Virus record (IMG/VR): IMGVR_UViG_3300021131_000003
Coordinates: 17,659 to 81,658 of that record
Length of the DNA stretch: 64,000 bases
DNA from: a virus
Reading direction: 5' to 3' (one strand)
The stretch's first letter is position 1; each line of letters starts with the position of its first letter. Below the pieces are notes generated by a model that did no database searches, was not told where the DNA came from, and saw nothing but the letters and a program-made list of their open reading frames with translations. Below, one piece after another: positions 1 to 9,522 of this stretch. The translations under genes were made by a program, and so were the position numbers.

Positions 1-1750
1 TAGCTCCACCACCACTTGTGGTCCATGGCGTAACAACTGGTGAGCTATTCGTTCCACTGATTAAGTTAAAGCTAGGGTTAGTCAGCTCATTAATTCGATT
101 AGCCTTAAGGGTTAAGTGGAGCTGACGAGCATCATCAAACGCTGTGATAGTAGATGCCTGCTCAAACTGTGCGGCATCAAAGTATTGGTATTCGTTGCTA
201 GCTGAACCTGCAGCGGAGGCAATAGAGATAAGTGGTATTGCGTAGGTTGCTCCTGTAGGGGCTGTAGCCGTATAAGAAGGTCTGACAGAGAACGCACCAG
301 TTCCACTAGCTAAAGCTGTGCCATAAGTATCGGAACCGATTTGCACGGAGAAGCGGTCGTACCAACGGATACCTACTTTAACATTTTTGCTTGTAGACGA
401 GTTAGTCGTGTACACACTAAAGATGTAAGACAGACCAGCAGTTACTGGTATGCCCTTAGTTACTGGCTTTGTTGCTCCGCATTGAAGATTAAGAGTCTGT
501 GCACTAGTACTGGTATTTGTTACAGCCATGATTCCCTGTTGCTTATTTGGATACAGAGTTAGCGCTGTAGGTTCATTCCATGGAAGTGGGTATGGATAAA
601 TTACTGGGTATGCCTGTGTTGTAAAGTTCCAAGCATTTGTAGTTGGCAAGGTAAGACTGACGCCAATAGTAAATGAAATAGTGGTTGATGTTACCGCCGT
701 AATAGTAATAGGAGCTGAGCTTGTGCTATTAAACAACGGCTTATCACTGCCAGTTATGTATGCCTTGTTTCCAACCTTATAGTTGTGATTAGGTACTGTA
801 ATAGTTGCGGTAGTGCCAGATGCTGCTATATAAGTAACGTTTCTGCTTCTCATTACAGAGACTAGAGCAGTAGAGTCGCTGCTTGCCCAGTGACCCACAG
901 ATTCTTCAAAAGAAGAATCGTTATAATCAAGCATTAGATTGTGTCCAACTTGAACACCATTAACAGGTGAGTTAGCTGCCGAACTATTAACAGCTGGCAC
1001 AGACCATCCAGTAAATGCTTTTAAGAACTCCTTTAACCCATCGGACGTTCCCTTAGACTTATAAAGCTCTGAAGCGCTACGCGCTAGAACACGAGTTTGT
1101 TGGTAGCCAATCTCAGGTTCATAGGAGATAGCAAGCTCTTGTAAAAGGGGGGGAAGAAGTAACCCACTAATCTTAGTGGTGTCGTATCGATTGACAATTA
1201 AATTAGCCATAGTTTGATACTGGCTAAGCTGGAACCCAAATAAAGCTAAGAACTGATAGAGAGTTGTATTTTGGTCTGTTAAGTTAAATACTGTATTGGC
1301 GCCTTCATTTACGGTAGAGGCTTTATAAATCTCTGGCAGATACCCGTATAGGTTATCAGCAAAGTCATAGTCTTTAACAGATAGTCCTAGCGCGTCTGCT
1401 GCCCTAGTCCACTTAAAGTTAACTCGGTCAAAGATAAACAGTGAGTAGTAAAAGAAAGAGTTCTCAGCTAAAGGGGCGTCTGTGTACTTTCCAGGGTCTG
1501 TTTCTTTATACGCTTGGTAAGACTTATCGCCTTGAAGGTCAAGCTGAACGCCATCAAGTTCGTTTACAGGAAAACCATAAGTATTACGCACAAGCTTAAT
1601 CTTTGACCAAGCTCCTGATGGGCTTGTCCAGCTCAGCTTAATTGTTTTGTAACCAACAGGAGTTGCTTTAAAATTGTTGGCAGCATAGCTAACTGGAATG
1701 TCTCCGCCATATAGAGAAAGACCATAGTAGTTAATACCATAGCGAGCCAT
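1..1750 (-). CDS. Baseplate/tail protein I (P2 gpI-like), C-terminus cut by window edge
   Basis: The frame is open for about 583 codons from its ATG to the window edge. The N-terminal ~60 residues look like an FN3-type beta domain. The middle carries the P2 gpI/phage-tail-protein-I signature: a YLPEIYK motif, then an L.QFL.LFG.QLSQYQ helix, a segment on reaching the end of the tail, and a SKGTSDGLKEFLKAFTG helix. A Ser/Thr-rich beta module of the E1_FCCH-like type (TATITVPNHNYKVGN...) follows. The start overlaps the stop of the baseplate J gene by one base (TAATG), implying translational coupling. In P2-like and CIS baseplates gpI sits with gpJ in the wedge and links to fibres. Confidence 0.8.
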   Translation of the reverse strand, partial: MARYGINYYGLSLYGGDIPVSYAANNFKATPVGYKTIKLSWTSPSGAWSKIKLVRNTYGFPVNELDGVQLDLQGDKSYQAYKETDPGKYTDAPLAENSFFYYSLFIFDRVNFKWTRAADALGLSVKDYDFADNLYGYLPEIYKASTVNEGANTVFNLTDQNTTLYQFLALFGFQLSQYQTMANLIVNRYDTTKISGLLLPPLLQELAISYEPEIGYQQTRVLARSASELYKSKGTSDGLKEFLKAFTGWSVPAVNSSAANSPVNGVQVGHNLMLDYNDSSFEESVGHWASSDSTALVSVMRSRNVTYIAASGTTATITVPNHNYKVGNKAYITGSDKPLFNSTSSAPITITAVTSTTISFTIGVSLTLPTTNAWNFTTQAYPVIYPYPLPWNEPTALTLYPNKQQGIMAVTNTSTSAQTLNLQCGATKPVTKGIPVTAGLSYIFSVYTTNSSTSKNVKVGIRWYDRFSVQIGSDTYGTALASGTGAFSVRPSYTATAPTGATYAIPLISIASAAGSASNEYQYFDAAQFEQASTITAFDDARQLHLTLKANRINELTNPSFNLISGTNSSPVVTPWTTSGGGA

Positions 1751-3456
1751 TAGTTATTGATTCCCCCTGTAAAGGTAAGTACTAACCCAGTTGCTGTGTT
1801 GTTGAGCGTAGGGATTTCGTTAGCTCCGCAGATAACATCTTTGGTTGTCAACTTATACGCAGTACCTGTAGAGGTTGTAGTTGTTACTACAGAAGAAATT
1901 AACGCATAAGTAAAGGTAGTAGTTGTAGGTACGCCTGTAACAACAAATGTGCCACTAAAGGTCGTGTCACTGCTAATGCTTACCTGCACAGTGTCACCCA
2001 CGTTAAGCCCATGAGCCGCTGAAGTTGTTATAGTAGCTACTGTTCCGCTTGCAGCCTTGTTGCTAATTGTGGCGTATACGTCGGCATCATTTCTTACAAG
2101 GCGAGTAACCTGTGTATACCCCACGCCAGCAACAGAATTAATAGCCTTTGTTACATCGTTAAGGGTAATTTTATCTGCAAAGCTAACGTTATCAAAAGCT
2201 AGCAAGCTAGCTAGAACAGAGTTAACCGCAGTGGTAACTAAGCTTGAACGATACTGCGGAAGAACAGTAATGTTTGCGCTAATGTTAACGGGTACATAAG
2301 AAGGTGGCTGGAAGGTTACAGTTGTATTGGCTGGAATCTTTCCAATTAAAAACGTCTTAACTGTAGCCGCTAAGTTGTTAAAGATATTTGAAGGGGTTAC
2401 GCCATCAATTTGAACTCCACTATCTCCGTACGGAGCAAAGAACACAGTAACGCTTGAGTATACGTCTGCAATTGCGTTAGCCTTAGCCACACCTGCTGAC
2501 TTAACCAATGAGGCATAATCCGCTAAAGATACGGCTCTGTTGAGAGACTTTAAGCTTAAAGGCGCGTTAGCTCTAATAGAGTCTGTTGATTCTTGGTCAG
2601 CTCCACCGCTGGCAGCTGCTAAGTTAGTTACGCTTAGGCCGCTTGTGCTATTTGTCAAGACAGACTTGATGGCACCAATAGCCACGTTTCCTGTTGCACC
2701 TCCACCTACACGGTAGGTGGCTGTTAGTGCAGCGTTTGCATCTGGGACACGTCCGCTAATGTTATCGCCAAACAAAACATAAGAGGTTCCAGCGGCATTT
2801 GTATAAACAGAGAACACTGGGTCATAGTTTGTATAGTCAATAAGGTAAGGCACCTGTGTATAAGGTACCGTCCCTGCAGTAACTGACAATGAACCTTGGA
2901 TAAGAGGAGACTTGGCGAGCGCCCATACTTGGTTAATCTCACCTGTAGAGATGCCAACAGGTTCGTTTGTAACTGTATAGCCCTGTGTGCAAGCAACATC
3001 AGCCTGCCCGTTAACTGTTCCTGATTTAGCTGGTACGGTAACTGATGTATTAGTTTCAAAAATAATTTGTGTGCCTGCTGTGCTTGAAGCAGTAGTGGCC
3101 ACCTGAGTAAGTGCGGGTACAGTAATAGGGTTGCTAGATGAGTTATAAAAACGAACAGTTACAGTTGAGGCTGTTGCTGCTGATGGAGCATAACCAAGAA
3201 GTCGAGCAATCTGCAGAACACTATCGCGCTGGGTAGCAGTACCGATAAAGGCTTCATTAGCCGCGCGGTCAATGTAATAGTTAAGAATGTCACCCATGTA
3301 AGCAAAGAGCTCAATAAGAGTAATACCAAAGTCTGCTGGGTCGCGGTTGGTCCAGTTAGGTAGGTAGTTTGGAATAAGGCTAATCATGTCGTCACGAATA
3401 GCGGCAAAGTCTTTGGAGGTGTAGTCCACCTGTGGAACGTAGTTAATATCAGCCAT
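1750..3456 (-). CDS. Baseplate J-like protein (wedge)
   Basis: A 568-residue baseplate wedge component. The N-terminus (VDYTSKDFAAIRDDMI, then NWTNRDPADFGITLIELFAY) is the classical gpJ start, and the central region (DQESTDSIRANAPLSLKSLNRAVSLADY split over two motifs) is the baseplate J core. The ATG at 3456 is preferred over an upstream in-frame ATG because GGAGGT lies 9 bases ahead. The C-terminal ~110 residues contain an E1_FCCH-like beta module (ATITTSAAHGLNVGDTV) also found in the fibres of this phage, which is unusual for gpJ. It overlaps gp25 by 8 nt upstream and gpI by 1 nt downstream. Confidence 0.93.
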   Translation of the reverse strand: MADINYVPQVDYTSKDFAAIRDDMISLIPNYLPNWTNRDPADFGITLIELFAYMGDILNYYIDRAANEAFIGTATQRDSVLQIARLLGYAPSAATASTVTVRFYNSSSNPITVPALTQVATTASSTAGTQIIFETNTSVTVPAKSGTVNGQADVACTQGYTVTNEPVGISTGEINQVWALAKSPLIQGSLSVTAGTVPYTQVPYLIDYTNYDPVFSVYTNAAGTSYVLFGDNISGRVPDANAALTATYRVGGGATGNVAIGAIKSVLTNSTSGLSVTNLAAASGGADQESTDSIRANAPLSLKSLNRAVSLADYASLVKSAGVAKANAIADVYSSVTVFFAPYGDSGVQIDGVTPSNIFNNLAATVKTFLIGKIPANTTVTFQPPSYVPVNISANITVLPQYRSSLVTTAVNSVLASLLAFDNVSFADKITLNDVTKAINSVAGVGYTQVTRLVRNDADVYATISNKAASGTVATITTSAAHGLNVGDTVQVSISSDTTFSGTFVVTGVPTTTTFTYALISSVVTTTTSTGTAYKLTTKDVICGANEIPTLNNTATGLVLTFTGGINN

Positions 3457-3865
3457 TTGTTGGTACCTCCAGTAGTACATCTCCCGACCTGCTTAGAATA
3501 GCAGTTTTTATCGTTACACTCTGTTCAATGTCTGTTTCACGAAGCTTATAAGTAACGGTTAATACTAAGTTATCGTTACTAGAGTCTGATGTTCCTGCAA
3601 CAGATAGCAATGTAAGTTCCTTAAGCCATGTAGAAAATGCAATGTTTACTGCTTGACGAACTAAAGCTAAAGCCTCACCTGTGTTTAAAAAGGTAGCTTG
3701 AGAAGCGGTGCTACCAAAAGTAGGTCTCATCACTCGCTCCCCTAAGCTGGTCATAACCGCAAGTACAACACGGTCTTGCCAAATTTTGGTTAAGTCAGTT
3801 GTATAACCAACTCCGCCAGCGTCATTAATTGAAAATGGCAAACTAATAGCTGAGTTAATAGCCAT
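3449..3865 (-). CDS. Baseplate wedge protein, gp25/gpW-like
   Basis: 138 residues; the length and motifs match the GPW/gp25 family (TDLTKIWQDRV..AVMTSLGERVMRPTFGS). This small lysozyme-like-fold protein forms the wedge ring next to gpJ and helps initiate sheath polymerisation. The ATG at 3865 has GGGAG 7 bases upstream and follows the spike gene stop by 2 nt; an earlier in-frame ATG at 3883 would overlap that gene. Gene order spike-gp25-gpJ-gpI is the standard one in myoviruses and CIS. Confidence 0.92.
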   Translation of the reverse strand: MAINSAISLPFSINDAGGVGYTTDLTKIWQDRVVLAVMTSLGERVMRPTFGSTASQATFLNTGEALALVRQAVNIAFSTWLKELTLLSVAGTSDSSNDNLVLTVTYKLRETDIEQSVTIKTAILSRSGDVLLEVPTNG

Positions 3866-3867
3866 GG

Positions 3868-4374
3868 TTATACTCCCATCCATACTGGAAAGTTAGGGTC
3901 TCCTGCTACAAACATAACCCATACTTGCTGTCCTACATTTGGTACGGCTCTGTGATAAGTATGCTCAGCGGCGGTCAACCCGCTCTCTGAACCGTCTTTA
4001 TCTAGCGCATCTGTAGAGGTTTGATGCGGGTGTTTAAGGGTATTGGTGTTACCAGTGTGGTTATTGGTATGAGAAACGGTAGCCGTAAAAGTATGAGTAT
4101 GAGTGCCGCTTGGGTAAGAAGGGCCAGTGCCTGTTGTACCGCTTACTACATGGTCAGCATGGGAATTAAGCATGGCGGCAACTTCAGTGGCTAGGTGCGC
4201 TACATGGTCAGGGTGGTTTGCATTATCAGTTACAGGAGTACACGGCAAAGCCCAGCTAGTTATCTCTGTGCCAAATAGCTGCGGTACCTGAAGCGTAATC
4301 TTATTGGCATTGTCTGGGTCATTGTTATCCATACAGACGCCTCTGTAGATTCCATAAAATCTTTTGTCTGTCAT
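3868..4374 (-). CDS. Baseplate spike / assembly protein V (gp5-like OB fold)
   Basis: 168 residues. The N-terminus (KRFYGIYRGVCMDNNDPDNANK) and the C-terminal QQVWVMFVAGDPNFPVWMG are typical of the OB-fold of gpV/gp5 spike proteins. The centre is His- and Thr-rich (repeated HTH, HTN, HPH), possibly metal-binding as in spike tips. No lysozyme domain is present. The start overlaps the hub gene stop (ATGA). Confidence 0.85.
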   Translation of the reverse strand: MTDKRFYGIYRGVCMDNNDPDNANKITLQVPQLFGTEITSWALPCTPVTDNANHPDHVAHLATEVAAMLNSHADHVVSGTTGTGPSYPSGTHTHTFTATVSHTNNHTGNTNTLKHPHQTSTDALDKDGSESGLTAAEHTYHRAVPNVGQQVWVMFVAGDPNFPVWMGV

Positions 4375-5717
4375 CGTCCCGCCCTCTTATTAGCCAACCG
4401 CTCTGTAACAGCAGGTGGTTTCTTGACTGTGGGTACGATTGTATCTAAAGACTTAGTCTGGCTCTTCCAAGTGCTTGGCTTAGGGTCCCTAGCGTTTGTT
4501 TGCCCAGAACGATTTGATAAAGTTCCAAAGCTTCCTTTATTAGATGGACTAATGATTTTAGTTCTAGTACTTAGCTTAGTAACAGGCTTTACCTTAGTCT
4601 GTTTAACATTAGGGATGATAGTTCTTGCTGGTCTTTTATCAGGAACTACAATTGCTTTATTGTCTACCCATGTGGTGGCGTCCCCTAGAGAGTCAGAGCC
4701 TACTGTTAACACGGTTGTGTACATAAAAGTATTAAGCTGCGTCTCTATAATCTTATGCTCTGCCTCTAAGATAACCCAAAAACCAGAGTATGGTGAACCA
4801 ACTCCGCCCAAGTAAACAGGCATGTCTGGTCTTAAGCTAGGTGTACCAAGAACCTCAACAACAGCTCTATAAGGAAAAGAGTTTCTATCCTCAGCTGATT
4901 GAGATTCAAACCCAGCCACTTCTGGAGTAAGAGCTACAGTGTCAACATCAAACTTATCAAAGAACTCAATCTTCTGATTAAATCTTGTTTTCTTATTTCT
5001 TACCTGTGTTGCAACGGAAAGAGTTTCACCAGTAAGTACGTTAACTCCACTTACAGCAACCGCGGCCTTAGTCTCATCCTCTTCGTATGGCATAGATTCG
5101 CTGATTAATGGTTTAAAAGAGTAGATGCTAGACCCGTCTGGATGGTTCTGATTTCTCATTACAAAGTGATGAGCTTCAGACCTATAGTTTTTATAGTCCT
5201 CTAGAACAGGTTGGAAGTAAAGTTCGGTATTTTCTGTGCGCAGACTGTAACCGCTCTGCTTAGCTAAACGAACCATGAGTTCCCAATCAGATAGCCCAGC
5301 TTGAGCTATATGAGGATATATACGAGAGGTCGGAATGGTTCTAGCTACAAAATGATAGGTGTCAGCAATCTTAGAAACTACCTGGTCAGCTGTTACATCT
5401 TTGTATAAAGTTTGACGTCGTTGTTTCATAGGAAAAGAACCACCAATAAAGGTAACTGTAGTAAAGTGTTTACCTGGGGTTCTATCCAAGGAGATGTGGT
5501 GCACATACCCGTAAAAGTCTCTGCGCTCAGTCAGGTTAGCAAATTCCATATGAACTGGGGAGCCTGTAGAAACAACATCGTATTCCACGCCCCAATCTTT
5601 AAACTCAACTACAACAACTTCATGGGCATATCGCTTTTGATATAACGTAGCCTCATACACAGTCTTAGGGTTGAGCCCTGAAGTATCTGGAAAGTTAATA
5701 GATATGTATTTAAACAT
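4371..5717 (-). CDS. Baseplate hub protein, gpD/gp27-like
   Basis: 448 residues. The fold signature is that of late-control protein D/VgrG-type hubs: two beta-barrel regions with FYGYVHHISLDRTPGKHFTTVTFIGGSFP and a LAKQSGYSLRTENTELYFQP segment, the common helix-strand of gpD. The Lys/Pro-rich last ~90 residues (DKRPARTII..., TKLSTRTK...) look disordered and basic. The ATG at 5717 (MFKYISINFPDT) is chosen because residues before it are not conserved-looking and it overlaps the LysM gene by only 8 nt. It would form the hub bridging tube and spike. Confidence 0.85.
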   Translation of the reverse strand: MFKYISINFPDTSGLNPKTVYEATLYQKRYAHEVVVVEFKDWGVEYDVVSTGSPVHMEFANLTERRDFYGYVHHISLDRTPGKHFTTVTFIGGSFPMKQRRQTLYKDVTADQVVSKIADTYHFVARTIPTSRIYPHIAQAGLSDWELMVRLAKQSGYSLRTENTELYFQPVLEDYKNYRSEAHHFVMRNQNHPDGSSIYSFKPLISESMPYEEDETKAAVAVSGVNVLTGETLSVATQVRNKKTRFNQKIEFFDKFDVDTVALTPEVAGFESQSAEDRNSFPYRAVVEVLGTPSLRPDMPVYLGGVGSPYSGFWVILEAEHKIIETQLNTFMYTTVLTVGSDSLGDATTWVDNKAIVVPDKRPARTIIPNVKQTKVKPVTKLSTRTKIISPSNKGSFGTLSNRSGQTNARDPKPSTWKSQTKSLDTIVPTVKKPPAVTERLANKRAGR

Positions 5718-5991
5718 TAGGTATAACCAATACGGTGCCAGGAGTAATGTTATTGAAGTCGTCAATGCCAGGGTTAAATTCTGGTATTACCCACCAAAAC
5801 TCTGGGCGCTTATAGTATTTATAAGCAATCTGGTCTAGGCGCTCGCCGTCTTGATATGTATGCTGCCAGTAATTTACTAACCCAAGATTAGTAAAAGCGT
5901 ATAGAACTAATGGTTTTTCTACGTAGTCTGTGTTAGTTGCTACGTAGTCAATGGTTGAGTACTCGTACCTAGAGCCTTTATAAATAGTCAT
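5710..5991 (-). CDS. LysM-domain tail protein (gp53/gpX-like)
   Basis: 93 residues. The C-terminal half is a LysM fold: HTYQDGERLDQIAYKYYKRP..WWVIPEFN followed by ITPGTVLVIPN. In contractile tails such proteins (T4 gp53, P2 gpX, Pvc7 C-terminus) fasten wedge to hub. It sits between the CIS-tube-like protein and the hub and is coupled to both by overlaps (TAATG upstream). Confidence 0.88.
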   Translation of the reverse strand: MTIYKGSRYEYSTIDYVATNTDYVEKPLVLYAFTNLGLVNYWQHTYQDGERLDQIAYKYYKRPEFWWVIPEFNPGIDDFNNITPGTVLVIPNV

Positions 5992-7094
5992 TAGTTACCT
6001 GCCACAATTCCAGAACCAGAGAAGCAATCAATACTTAATGATACCGTTGTGCGTACAGGTATCATGTTCTCCGTAAAATCAGTGTGTTGAATACCCATAG
6101 TGGTAATCCACCCAACATAGCTCAAGCTGTCTAATGTAGGTCCAATTTGGATACCAACCAGGGTAGGCATCAAGAACCCAATGTTAGCTGTTTCTTTTCC
6201 TAATAGGTTTGTCCAACCACCATTTGCTTGACCACCGTTTAAAGTTTTAAATAGATACTCAAGGTCAGCCATGGTGCCCTGTGCCATAAGCTGTTGAATC
6301 TTATCGGCAGTTGTAATTTCATTTGACTGAATTGGGTAGGCGTTACCGTCGTAGTAACTGGTGAACTGGGAGTAGTTTACGCCCTTAGGGTCATTGCCTC
6401 CACCATATGCTTTGACGCAGGCAAAATCATTTACTCGGTCAAGTTGCAAGGTTAAAGATACAGTCTCTTGCCCAGGAAATGCTCCAGAGACAACCTTTAG
6501 AGAGTCTGCTGGGCTTGGGGTAATATCCATATTACGGGTAACGCTTGTGCTAATAGATGTAGGGTTCCACATAAATTGAAAACCCCAGTGGTTGCTCATT
6601 GAGCTAAGAACTGTTCCCGCATCAGTGTTTTTAGTCCCAGTATTTTTAGCAGCTGTAGCGCCAGCAGTAGTTACGTTACCGCTATCGTCAAAGGTACTAA
6701 CGTTATTAGCGCCTGAGTAATACCAGATACGACCTCGGCGCATACCATGGAACGCGTCGTAGTTGTTTGCCCCTACAAGCTCAGAATCCATCTGGCGTGG
6801 GCGAACAGGCAAGCTCCAATTATGCGGAGGAAGATTCCACTTGTAATCAGCAGTAGGCATTTTATTAATTTCAGCGCTTGTATCGGTGCTTATAGTTTTG
6901 GTGCTTACTGTAGGCTTCTGTAAATCTAAACTTAAGTAATCATCTAAGCGTAGACGGGTAGAGGTACTGTTAGCTGAGTAGTTAACAGCGGATACCGCTT
7001 GTTGATTAGCTAGCTGTAATTGGCGCTCAACTTGTATATCTGTAGTGGCGGTAGTTCCAATGAACCCGCCATCGTCTGCATAGTAACTAGCCAT
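5991..7094 (-). CDS. CIS-tube-like baseplate hub/adaptor protein
   Basis: 367 residues. A segment reading GFQFMWNPTSISTSVTRN, then SGAFPGQETVSLTLQLDR, resembles the N-terminal domain of Pvc7-type proteins (F..NP..., CIS tube protein family). In eCIS that domain is fused to LysM; here the LysM is the next, separate gene, so the two probably act together. Its place between tape measure and LysM gene supports a role at the tube-hub junction. The assignment is by motif and order only. The start overlaps the tape-measure stop (TAATG). Confidence 0.6.
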   Translation of the reverse strand: MASYYADDGGFIGTTATTDIQVERQLQLANQQAVSAVNYSANSTSTRLRLDDYLSLDLQKPTVSTKTISTDTSAEINKMPTADYKWNLPPHNWSLPVRPRQMDSELVGANNYDAFHGMRRGRIWYYSGANNVSTFDDSGNVTTAGATAAKNTGTKNTDAGTVLSSMSNHWGFQFMWNPTSISTSVTRNMDITPSPADSLKVVSGAFPGQETVSLTLQLDRVNDFACVKAYGGGNDPKGVNYSQFTSYYDGNAYPIQSNEITTADKIQQLMAQGTMADLEYLFKTLNGGQANGGWTNLLGKETANIGFLMPTLVGIQIGPTLDSLSYVGWITTMGIQHTDFTENMIPVRTTVSLSIDCFSGSGIVAGN

Positions 7095-9364
7095 TATTTA
7101 GTTGCCACCCATTTACTAGTCTGTAGGTCTTTAACTGCTTGTTGAATAGCCGCTTGTATCTTTTTAGGGTCTCCGCCCATTACATTCATATTGAAGGTAA
7201 CACCGCCGTAATTGACTGTGCTTCCTCCTCCACCGCCCAAAAGCTGTGAAGCATAACCAGCAGCATCACCACCCAAAATACTGGACAGGGTTGTTCCCTT
7301 AGCAATTGAGCCTGTCTTTAAGTATTGCTGGAACGCTGCGTTAAAGGCTTTTCCATTAGTACCGAAGAAAGAAGTAATAGCTGAAGCCGTTCCAGCGTCT
7401 TCAGTAATGCTTGAGTGCGTTTTAAAAGTTCCCCATGGGGAAGCGCCAACTATTGCTCTAAAGTCTTCTGCTGAAACGTTTCCAGCAGATAATGCTCCCA
7501 AAATTTCATTATAACGAGAGTCACCCTTAAGGGTTTTAATTGTAGCTTCCACTCCTTGTTTATAAGAAGTATAGTTTTTAACTCCATCTTTATTATTGGT
7601 AAATCCTTCTGCCTTGCCCGCGTCAACTGCCCCTGGCATAGGTTGTGTGGTAGCTAATGGATTGAACTTAGCTTTAGTATTTTCTCCAGACATCCACATT
7701 AAAATATCTGCTATAGCACTTGGTGTAGCTTTATCACCTAAACCAGCTAGTAAGTCTTTAGCAAATACATCTCCACCACCAGCGCGTCCCCCTTTATACT
7801 TAAAGAGTTGACTAGTTATGTTGTTTGGAATGATGGTTCCATCTACCTTAGGAACAAATAGCTCAGGTCCCTTTTCACCAACCATATACATATTGGATGC
7901 CGCAGTAGGTCCGCCAGAAGCTTTACCTGATATACCAAGGAGAGCTGTAAGGAATTGGATTAGCTTGTCGCCCATACCGTTACCTGCAGCGCCTAAGGTT
8001 TGAAGTAGAGCAGCCATACTATTAAGACCAAGTACGCCCTGAGGGTTAATGTTGTTCTGTATGTTGCCCATATCAGTTAAGAAGTTCTTAGTTCCAGCAA
8101 ATGTTTTAGCTCCAGCTGGGGATGCAAGAATCAACCCCTGAGTAGCAACTGCATTGCCGCGGCTAAATGCCTGGACAGCCTCGGTGGTTAACCCAGCAGC
8201 TTTAGCGTTGGCAGCATTAATAGTTGTATCCGCGCCAGCAGCAGTCTGACGAGCTTTAAATACAAGACCGTTCTTAATCATGTTATAGACAAGTGGGTCT
8301 TGGCCAAATAGATTCTGAACCAAAGAGTCCATAGAGTTTCCTGGTTGGAAACCAATCAAGACTTCGCGCTCAGATGGCTTTCTTCCAGCGCCATAAGCTT
8401 GCCCGTAGTCTCTACAAATCTTTGTCCACAAGTCATCAATAATCTTATCTGGCGGCTTTAAGTTTCCATCCGCATCACGAATAGAGATACCAACACCGCG
8501 AAGCATGTTTACATTTCTGCCTTGTTGCATAGCACCGTATGCGCGCATAGCGCCTTCAGCGCCAATACCTGGGGTGAGGTTAGATACGTTAGCTACGCCT
8601 TGCGCAATACTTCCATTGAAGTTACCGCCAGCGCCCTGTAATAAGTTAGTTCCATTAAGTCCGTAGCTTTGAGCAGCAGCAATGGCATTGATAGCATCCA
8701 TCTTGTCATTTACAGAGCCTTGAAGACCCATCTTCATCATGGCGTCTTTTACATAGTTCTGTTGATTGTCAAGAACCATAGCTGAAGGCAGAGTTGCGCC
8801 AGGGGTTGTTGGTCCCATAGCAACCTTGTTGCCCATCATGGCGTTAGCTCTTACATAAAGAAGCTGAGCTTGAACCATGTCAGATGTAGCGTTAGCTCCC
8901 ATAAGAGCTGTGCCCATTCCGTAAAGAGCCGCCGCTCCAGGGTTCTGACTTACATAATCAGATAGGTTACGGAACATGCCTCCGCCGCCAGAGGAGCCAG
9001 ATGAGCTTCCGCTTATTCCGCCACCACTAAAGGCTCCGCCACCTATTACAGTAGGCGCAGGTCCTGCAGCAATTTGATTTTGTCCACCGCCATATACAGC
9101 AGGGGCATTGTGAAAGACTGGGTCTGGAGCTACGTGATTTCCATAAACTCCGCCACCGCCGTAGCCACCGCCGTAGCCGCCAACAAAACCGCCTTGAGTT
9201 TGAACAAGCCTCTGATTACCAGACTGCATTGTTTGAACAAGGCTTGTCCACTCTTGTCTTAGAAGGGAGGTTTCTTGGCGCATACTAGAGATGCTGCTCT
9301 TGATATCAGAGACTACAAAGCTAGTACGAGACGGTAAGTTCATACCGCTCTTGCTATCAGCCAT
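7094..9364 (-). CDS. Tail tape measure protein
   Basis: 756 residues. The N-terminus is predicted coiled coil (SDIKSSISSMRQETSLLRQE), followed by a Gly-rich stretch (GGYGGGYGGGG...) and hydrophobic Ala/Gly segments. A diagnostic tape-measure motif lies around residue 485: GPTAASNMYMVGEKGPELFVP. The C-terminal part has an Asn/Gly-rich beta segment (VNYGGVTFNMNVMGG) as in many tape measures. Position directly after the chaperone/frameshift pair is canonical. Length determines tail length; at ~1.5 Å per residue this gives roughly 110 nm (inference). Confidence 0.93.
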   Translation of the reverse strand: MADSKSGMNLPSRTSFVVSDIKSSISSMRQETSLLRQEWTSLVQTMQSGNQRLVQTQGGFVGGYGGGYGGGGVYGNHVAPDPVFHNAPAVYGGGQNQIAAGPAPTVIGGGAFSGGGISGSSSGSSGGGGMFRNLSDYVSQNPGAAALYGMGTALMGANATSDMVQAQLLYVRANAMMGNKVAMGPTTPGATLPSAMVLDNQQNYVKDAMMKMGLQGSVNDKMDAINAIAAAQSYGLNGTNLLQGAGGNFNGSIAQGVANVSNLTPGIGAEGAMRAYGAMQQGRNVNMLRGVGISIRDADGNLKPPDKIIDDLWTKICRDYGQAYGAGRKPSEREVLIGFQPGNSMDSLVQNLFGQDPLVYNMIKNGLVFKARQTAAGADTTINAANAKAAGLTTEAVQAFSRGNAVATQGLILASPAGAKTFAGTKNFLTDMGNIQNNINPQGVLGLNSMAALLQTLGAAGNGMGDKLIQFLTALLGISGKASGGPTAASNMYMVGEKGPELFVPKVDGTIIPNNITSQLFKYKGGRAGGGDVFAKDLLAGLGDKATPSAIADILMWMSGENTKAKFNPLATTQPMPGAVDAGKAEGFTNNKDGVKNYTSYKQGVEATIKTLKGDSRYNEILGALSAGNVSAEDFRAIVGASPWGTFKTHSSITEDAGTASAITSFFGTNGKAFNAAFQQYLKTGSIAKGTTLSSILGGDAAGYASQLLGGGGGSTVNYGGVTFNMNVMGGDPKKIQAAIQQAVKDLQTSKWVATK

Positions 9365-9522
9365 TAGGCCCTCCCTCCGCTATAACGTAAAGCTCGGTCT
9401 ATCCAGTTCTTTCTGTCTCTAACTGAGAGCTCTTTAATCTCAGTTAAAGTCCAGCCACCAAAAACTCTGGTTAACAACTCGTACTCATTAAGTAGAGCTG
9501 TGTACTCTAGAAGCCTAGAGTC
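9364..9522 (-). CDS. Tail assembly chaperone, frameshift extension (+1 frame)
   Basis: A 52-codon open frame links the end of the 262-residue chaperone to the tape measure. It has no ATG or GTG start and is closed upstream by a TAG at 9532-9534, so it is probably reached by a +1 ribosomal shift within GAT TTG TTT CGA CTC. At TTT_C_GA, tRNA-Phe can slip from UUU to UUC before the rare-type CGA codon. The product would be about 312 residues. The extension (EYELLTRVFGGWTLTEIKEL, then SVRDRKNWIDRAL) has the 'RERxxW' flavour of GT-type extensions. Its stop overlaps the tape-measure ATG. Confidence 0.72.
   Translation of the reverse strand, partial: DSRLLEYTALLNEYELLTRVFGGWTLTEIKELSVRDRKNWIDRALRYSGGRA

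Noticed and set aside
341-562. Plus-strand open frame antisense to tail protein I
   Set aside because: It overlaps the convincingly coding minus-strand frame and has no ribosome site or protein-like composition. The many similar antisense frames over 1-59 kb were rejected for the same reason.
9364-9520. A -1 shift linking chaperone and tape-measure leader
   Set aside because: The frame that stays open to the tape measure is +1 (or -2) relative to the chaperone, so a classical -1 heptamer shift would not reach it.
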